From assembly GCA_900128585.1 (NCBI GenBank), contig LT642369.1, positions 1 through 20,849 on the forward strand: DNA of 20,849 bases, written 5' to 3'. Numbering within the stretch: the first letter of the stretch is position 1; every line of letters begins with the position of its first letter. Both the position numbers and the translations under genes were made by a program. The notes beneath the pieces are model-generated. The model was not told where the DNA came from and searched no databases. It saw only the letters and a list, made by a program, of their open reading frames with translations. The DNA is from Stramenopiles sp. TOSAG23-3 (Eukaryota; Sar). Below are positions 16,585 to 20,849 of this stretch, piece by piece.

Positions 16585-18699
16585 ATGGTCGACGCGGAAA
16601 TATGCGAGGAGACCCGTAGCATTCTGGGTGCGCTCATTCGGAGGCCAAAGCTGTCCGATAAGCTGCTGTCGAAGCCCCCGTTTCGTTTTCTTCACGACGT
16701 TGTCACGAACGTGACAAAGGCGACTGGGTTCGCCGACGGACTGTACGAGGGGGACGAGCTCTCCGGGAGCTCCATCAAGGGGAAAGGGCCCAAGTGTTCG
16801 TATTTGGACAAGATCATAAACTGCGTCGGTATCGCGCTGGGGGAAGTCATCGACATACGGACGGGGAAGGTGGTTGCAGGGCTTGAGGCGGAGTGCACGT
16901 GCATTTTTCTTCAAGCCCTCGGCCGCGCGGCCTCCGACAGCTCGGTCGACTCCGCCGAAGCCGTGCGGCGCACGCTGGACGGGGAGCAAATGGGCGAAGG
17001 CCCGGCCGCCCGGCGCGGCGGCGGGAGCGGCGGCGGGAAGACCGCCGAAGCGGAAGACGCCGGCGGGAAGTCTGCGGCCGACGACGAGCAGGAGGCGCAG
17101 GAGCGGGAGGCCGCCGCGCGCCGGGAAACCGAACATCGGGAGGAGGAGGACGAACGGCGACGGCGAGAGGAGGAGCGCCGGCAGCGGGAGAAGGACGAGG
17201 CCACGGCGCGCGAGGAGGCTGAAGAGCGCGCGCGCCGGGAGCGTGCCAGCGCGGAGGCCGCCGCCGCCGCCGAGCGCGACGCCGGGAGCAAATCGGGCGG
17301 CGGGGGCGCCGCGGCAAACGCGCTGCCAGATCTCACCGGGGACTGGGAGGATACCAAGGCCCTTATGGAGCAAATAATTCAAAGGCCCCGCATGCAGGAG
17401 AAGCTGCTCCGGAAGCCGCCCTTTCGGTACCTTCACGACGTCCTCATGGCCGTGTACCGGGAGACCAACTTCCTTGCGGGCCTGTACGAGGATAACGAGA
17501 TGAACTCGAAGATGGTGAAAGAGAAACAGGCCAAGATCAACTTTCTCCGGAAAGCCGTCGACACGGTGAACCATTTCTATGGGACGACCTTGGAAGTCCA
17601 GCCACGGAAGATTGTGGCGGGGATGGAGGCAGACCTGACGAACAAATTTTTGCAAGCCGTCGCGCACGCGGCCCTCTCTGGGGTGAGCAGCGACGCCTAC
17701 GTCCAGAGCACCCTGACCGGCGCCCCCGTCGGCAGCGGCGGGGAGCCCGCGAAAGCGGCCGCGCCCAAGGCCCGCGACCAGAGCGGTTTCACCGAGCAGA
17801 CGACGAAGAAGTCGCCCGACGCAAAGCCGAGCCGGGACGCTGGCGGGAAGTCCCAAGAGTCGTCCGCGTTTGGTAGCAAGCAGCCCGAGCAGAGCGAGAA
17901 GCCCGGCCGCAGGAAGCCGGCCGGCCGGCCCATGACGGCGCGCCACCGCCCGCCCCAGATCAAGTCCAACGTCGTGGACGCAAAGAGGGAGGAGGTCAAG
18001 CAAAACACGGCCGCCGCCATCATGAGGGAGGGGGACGTGTCGTCGGACGACGACGAGCCCGCGCCGCAGCCGGCCATGGCCAGCGACCTCGCCTCGAAGA
18101 TCGACGACGACGGGCCGAAGAGCAAGCTCGTGCGCGACATTTTGGACGACGAGGAGAAGAAAAAGAAAGCGGACGAAGCGCTTCGGGCGAAGGACGAGAC
18201 GAAGGCAAAGGCGGGCGCCCCGCCGGCGGGGCAGCCCACCATCCGCATGGGGAAGTTGGGGAAAAAGAAGAAAAAGCACAAGCACCACAAGCACGGGCAC
18301 CACCACAAGCACCACCACTCCAGCGCTGGCGAAAAAACCAGCGATAGCGCGGGGAACGGTATCTCGAAAAGCCAGCTCGAGCACTTGAGGGAGTCCATAC
18401 AAAACCTCTGCCAAAGCGTCAACCCCTTGGGGAAATGCATGGACTACGTCCCAGACGACATTGCCCAAATGTCGAAGGAGATCGAGGAGTGGCGGTCCAT
18501 GCACAGGGACAAAGCGGACATACCCGGTGAAAGCAAAGATGACCGGGACGAACACTTGAAGGATTTGAAAGATCGAAAGAATGAATTGGATGACAAAATC
18601 GAAGCGCAACAGGTGAAAATCAATAGTGTGAAAGCAACCATTGCTAGAAACGATCAGCGAATCCACGAGTTGCTGAGAATGGTTGTCGCGGTTCAGTGA
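16585..18699 (+). CDS. IFT54: IFT54 (TRAF3IP1/MIP-T3) with duplicated N-terminal CH-like domain
   Basis: This 704-residue protein starts at an ATG in CAACACAACATGG and ends in TGA. IFT54 is an IFT-B subunit whose N-terminal calponin-homology-like domain binds tubulin and whose C-terminal coiled coil pairs with IFT20. Two N-terminal domains are visible: residues about 5-117 (LLSKPPFRFLHDVV, GLYEGDE, KVVAGLEAECTCIFLQAL) and 254-365 (LLRKPPFRYLHDVL, GLYEDNE, KIVAGMEADLTNKFLQAV). The second is closer to the family pattern. Between them lies a strongly charged E/R helix (about 168-232). Further on are RPMTARHRPPQIKSN (448-462), typical of the family, a lysine/histidine tract (559-578), and the C-terminal coiled coil (about 595-704) with QNLCQSVNPLGKCMDYVPDD. 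The gene implies a cilium or flagellum in the organism. A long minus-strand frame over it is a composition shadow. Confidence 0.95.
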   Translation: MVDAEICEETRSILGALIRRPKLSDKLLSKPPFRFLHDVVTNVTKATGFADGLYEGDELSGSSIKGKGPKCSYLDKIINCVGIALGEVIDIRTGKVVAGLEAECTCIFLQALGRAASDSSVDSAEAVRRTLDGEQMGEGPAARRGGGSGGGKTAEAEDAGGKSAADDEQEAQEREAAARRETEHREEEDERRRREEERRQREKDEATAREEAEERARRERASAEAAAAAERDAGSKSGGGGAAANALPDLTGDWEDTKALMEQIIQRPRMQEKLLRKPPFRYLHDVLMAVYRETNFLAGLYEDNEMNSKMVKEKQAKINFLRKAVDTVNHFYGTTLEVQPRKIVAGMEADLTNKFLQAVAHAALSGVSSDAYVQSTLTGAPVGSGGEPAKAAAPKARDQSGFTEQTTKKSPDAKPSRDAGGKSQESSAFGSKQPEQSEKPGRRKPAGRPMTARHRPPQIKSNVVDAKREEVKQNTAAAIMREGDVSSDDDEPAPQPAMASDLASKIDDDGPKSKLVRDILDDEEKKKKADEALRAKDETKAKAGAPPAGQPTIRMGKLGKKKKKHKHHKHGHHHKHHHSSAGEKTSDSAGNGISKSQLEHLRESIQNLCQSVNPLGKCMDYVPDDIAQMSKEIEEWRSMHRDKADIPGESKDDRDEHLKDLKDRKNELDDKIEAQQVKINSVKATIARNDQRIHELLRMVVAVQ

Positions 18700-18903
18700 A
18701 AAATTTCAAAAGTTTTATCATATTTATTAAGAATTATGAATATCTCTCTATATTTTGTTTTTTTTTTATATATTATTTTATGTGTGCGTGTTGTTTTTAT
18801 TAACTCAACCAAAAAGAAAGATGGACCTGGGCAGTTTAAAACTCTTCCCTAGTTAGTAAAATGTTGTTCACTCTTCTCTTCCAGTAAAGTTAATTTTTTT
18901 AGT

Positions 18904-19090
18904 AGACAAGAAAATTGGCTGTTATTTAAGTAAGTAAAATTAATGTACTGCGAACTGAACTCTAGATTTAGACATTCATTCAAGGTTTACATTCCCTCAT
19001 GTACTGCGAACTTATCTTTTCTCTTTTGGTTTTACTTTTAGAGAATTTTTTTTTTTATACACAGACGACAGTATTATAAAATTTTCTTGT
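18904..19090 (-). repeat. Dispersed repeat copy C, short inverted-repeat element-like
   Basis: The 20-base motif seen at 3664, 3685 and 10921 occurs inverted at 18904-18923 (minus strand AACAGCCAATTTTCTTGTCT). ACAAGAAAATT at 18906-18916 faces AATTTTCTTGT at 19080-19090 as 11-base inverted ends. Inside, TGTACTGCGAACT is present twice (near 18944 and 19001). On the minus strand, the part next to the motif resembles copy A (AGTACATTA, then ATTACTTAAA-like, then the motif). No clear target-site duplication was seen. Confidence 0.5.
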
Positions 19091-19132
19091 TGTTTTTAAA
19101 TATTATTTTAAAATTTAATAAAAAATAATATC

Positions 19133-19261
19133 ATACCGCCGGCGGGGTATATATTAATATTAATTCTCGAGTGAGGTTGCTCCTTGATTGTTGATAGGCC
19201 GGACACCATGCCCTGTGCCGTCATGGGTGCATGCACGACGCGCCGTTGTGGCGAAAATTAA
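19133..19261 (+). other. GC-richer patch with palindrome and 17-codon small open frame
   Basis: In an otherwise AT-rich spacer, ATACCGCCGGCGGGGTAT (19133-19150) contains the perfect palindrome CCGCCGGCGG. A short ATG frame (19208-19261, MPCAVMGACTTRRCGEN) ends 183 bases before the AGC kinase start. It could be an upstream open frame in that gene's leader, part of a non-coding RNA, or nothing. The rest of the spacer from 18700 to 19444 holds only repeat copy C and AT-rich DNA. Confidence 0.3.
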
Positions 19262-19444
19262 TTTGAGCTTTCCTTCACTTGCATAAGATCATCTAGAGAT
19301 AAATAAAAATTATTTCCTTTGACTGGTTTCGGTCTGTATGCCCTTTCAAACGATCGGCAAAGGTTCAATTTTATATTGGTGTTAGAGAGATTGCTGCCTT
19401 TTGCGTTTTGATCGTAGCTGTGGCGCGCGCGACGTGGGTAAAGA

Positions 19445-20473
19445 ATGGAGCCTCCGTTGCCGGAACAACTCTCCGAACTAAACATTTTTGAAACGGTGTT
19501 GGGAAGAGGCAAGTTTGGGGTTTGCAAGCTTGCAGGATACAAACACGATCGCTACGCGCTCAAATGCATTGACAGAGCACGCGCAGCTTCGAACCAGAAC
19601 GCGATACGCCATATATTTGCGGAAAAGGAAGCCCTCCAACGAACAGCAGACTGTCCATTTGTGGTGAACCTTTACAGGACGTTCAAGGACAAAGACTGTT
19701 TGTACTTTTTGTTGGAATTGGTCGAGCCTGGAACGCCCTTGTACAAATTTGCGCGCCATACGGATATCGGGCACAACCTGCGGTGCATGCTTATCGTTGC
19801 TGCCGAAGTCCTCGTGGCCCTGGAACACATGCACGCCAAGAATATCGTTTACCGAGATTTGAAAGGAAGCAACGTCGTTGTGGACCAAGAAGGCCACGTA
19901 AAAATTATTGACCTCGGCTTTGCAAAGCAGTTGGAAAGCAGCGACGGCAAGTGCAAGACGTTTTGTGGCACCCTGCACGCAATGGCGCCAGAGATGTTGA
20001 ATCCGGCGGGCGGTCTTACGTATGGAAAAGAAGTCGATTTTTGGGCGCTCGGTGTTCTGTTTTATGAAATGTGCACCGGGGATCCGCCCATGTCCACCAC
20101 CGATAGGGGCACGATGTTCCATGCCGCTCGCGAAAGCTACGGTTTTGGCCGGCAAGATGGCCTCCAAGACCTCACTCCTTGTGCGGAGTTTCGGAAGAGT
20201 TTTACCGGTTGCTCGGGGAGCTGTGAGCCGGTGCGAAAGTTTTTGGGGGACCTTTGGATGCCTGCACCAACAGACAGGCTGGGCTTTGGAGAGAACGGCG
20301 TGGAGAACATCAGAAACCACCTTGTGTGGGCAGAGGGTTCGAACGATCGGTGGGACTGGGAAGCTGTGCGCACGCGCGCTTTGGAAAACGTTTACTTGAA
20401 AAAGGAGTGTGCCCTGCTCAACAAAGCTGCCGGCGGCGATGCCATGGTTGACCACGTGTTCAAAGATTTTTGA
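19445..20473 (+). CDS. AGC-family protein kinase, PKA catalytic-subunit-like
   Basis: This 342-residue protein is about the size of a PKA catalytic subunit (about 350). Seen: glycine loop GRGKFG (20-25), K40 in YALK, E60 in the helix-C region, YRDLKGSN (136-143) with catalytic D138, DLG (156-158) in place of DFG, activation-loop T172 in KTFCGT (matching PKA T197), MAPE (180-183) and DFWALGVLFYEM (198-209). The YRDLK form and the WDWEAVRTRAL segment (303-312) are typical of AGC kinases. The protein ends in FKDF, an FxxF hydrophobic motif at the very C-terminus, as in PKA. Differences are HAMAPE in place of EYLAPE, and a cysteine-containing stretch (about 246-262) in the C-lobe. Key catalytic residues are present, so activity is likely. 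It has no cyclic-nucleotide-binding domain, so it would need a separate regulatory subunit. The stop overlaps a possible AATAAA (20473-20478). Confidence 0.9.
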   Translation: MEPPLPEQLSELNIFETVLGRGKFGVCKLAGYKHDRYALKCIDRARAASNQNAIRHIFAEKEALQRTADCPFVVNLYRTFKDKDCLYFLLELVEPGTPLYKFARHTDIGHNLRCMLIVAAEVLVALEHMHAKNIVYRDLKGSNVVVDQEGHVKIIDLGFAKQLESSDGKCKTFCGTLHAMAPEMLNPAGGLTYGKEVDFWALGVLFYEMCTGDPPMSTTDRGTMFHAARESYGFGRQDGLQDLTPCAEFRKSFTGCSGSCEPVRKFLGDLWMPAPTDRLGFGENGVENIRNHLVWAEGSNDRWDWEAVRTRALENVYLKKECALLNKAAGGDAMVDHVFKDF

Positions 20474-20693
20474 ATAAATTGTACATATTATTTTTGAAAG
20501 AAAATTTAAAACTTGAAGGCATCTCTCAGAAGCTTTTAGATTTTAAAATGTATCTCGTTACAAGTTTATGTGATATGATTATTGATAAGACTTCTTTTAG
20601 CGTATTTTTTATTTTAATAACTGCGCTAATGACCCTAATTAATCAGATATTATACACTAATAAGAATAATTCTTAATTGCACACACACAACAG

Positions 20694-20849
20694 TTACACA
20701 CGTAATCCATCGCTGTGTTTCCATGCTTCTCTCAATGAATGTTTCCCTTCATCACCAATCTTGTTCCAGCCCAAATCAATCTTTGTCAACGAAGTATTCA
20801 CTTTCAACGCCTCTGCAACATATTTTGCCCCTTCATCACCAATGTTGTT
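20694..20849 (-). CDS. C-terminal end of a leucine-rich-repeat protein (ribonuclease-inhibitor type), cut by window edge
   Basis: The minus frame runs from the right edge to a TAA at 20694-20696, giving 51 residues. It shows one full 28-residue repeat (NNIGDEGAKYVAEALKVNTS, then LTKIDLGW) and the start of the next (NKIGDEGKHSLREAWKHSDG), ending in LRV. At DNA level, CCTTCATCACCAAT(C/G)TTGTT recurs at 20746 and 20830, 84 bases or 28 codons apart. These repeats form curved protein-binding surfaces. The rest of the gene, and any NACHT or other domain, lies outside the window. It is convergent with the AGC kinase, and the 220-base gap holds nothing recognisable. Confidence 0.87.
   Translation of the reverse strand, partial: NNIGDEGAKYVAEALKVNTSLTKIDLGWNKIGDEGKHSLREAWKHSDGLRV

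Noticed and set aside
16486-18666. A 726-codon open frame on the minus strand over IFT54
   Set aside because: The plus-strand protein has clear IFT54 domains and the antisense frame is low in complexity (L, R, P and V rich). It is a product of GC-rich codon use.
20470-20676. Small frame after the AGC kinase
   Set aside because: It has no ATG at its start, overlaps the kinase stop and is AT-rich spacer.

Overview
The window looks like nuclear DNA from a unicellular, flagellated eukaryote. Its genes include intraflagellar-transport protein IFT54, an RBBP6/Mpe1 mRNA 3'-processing factor, a SAM-containing MAP3K-type kinase, a PKA-like kinase, TMEM14 and ribonuclease-inhibitor-type leucine-rich repeats. 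No introns are needed to explain any gene. TAA, TAG and TGA all act as stops, so the code is standard. Coding DNA is mostly GC-rich, while the spaces between genes are AT-rich and full of AAAG, AAG and AAAAG microsatellites. The lineage cannot be fixed from sequence reading alone. A heterokont or similar protist is plausible but is only a guess.

Layout from left to right: a carotenoid cleavage oxygenase on the minus strand, cut by the left edge (1-1466); a DUF202/VTC-like membrane protein (+, 2551-3336); a 1121-residue protein of six tandem EF-hand modules (-, 3734-7099); an EF-hand/SAM/MAP3K-type kinase (+, 8435-10090) whose C-terminal tail continues in another frame (10056-10685); a TMEM14 family membrane protein (+, 11283-11615); an RBBP6/Mpe1-like gene broken by one frameshift (-, 14914-11875); IFT54/TRAF3IP1 with a duplicated N-terminal domain (+, 16585-18699); a PKA-like AGC kinase (+, 19445-20473); and the end of an LRR gene (-, 20694-20849, cut by the right edge).

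There is no operon logic, and the genes are a mix of housekeeping and signalling functions. Two calcium-type genes (the six-module EF-hand protein and the EF-hand kinase) lie head to head across 1.3 kb and could share a control region. IFT54 and RBBP6 are also divergent.

The most interesting points are: (1) the tandem duplication of the CH-like domain in IFT54; (2) the six-fold SDQ/EF-hand module protein; (3) the N-myristoylation/EF-hand/SAM/kinase architecture; (4) an RBBP6 with an unusual domain order and a 16-residue tandem repeat; (5) two frame breaks that fall exactly on the two longest coding G/C runs, each explained by one extra base; and (6) a dispersed repeat family, three copies of which lie just downstream of genes. 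Two of those copies keep a related peptide, with several shared residues using different codons.
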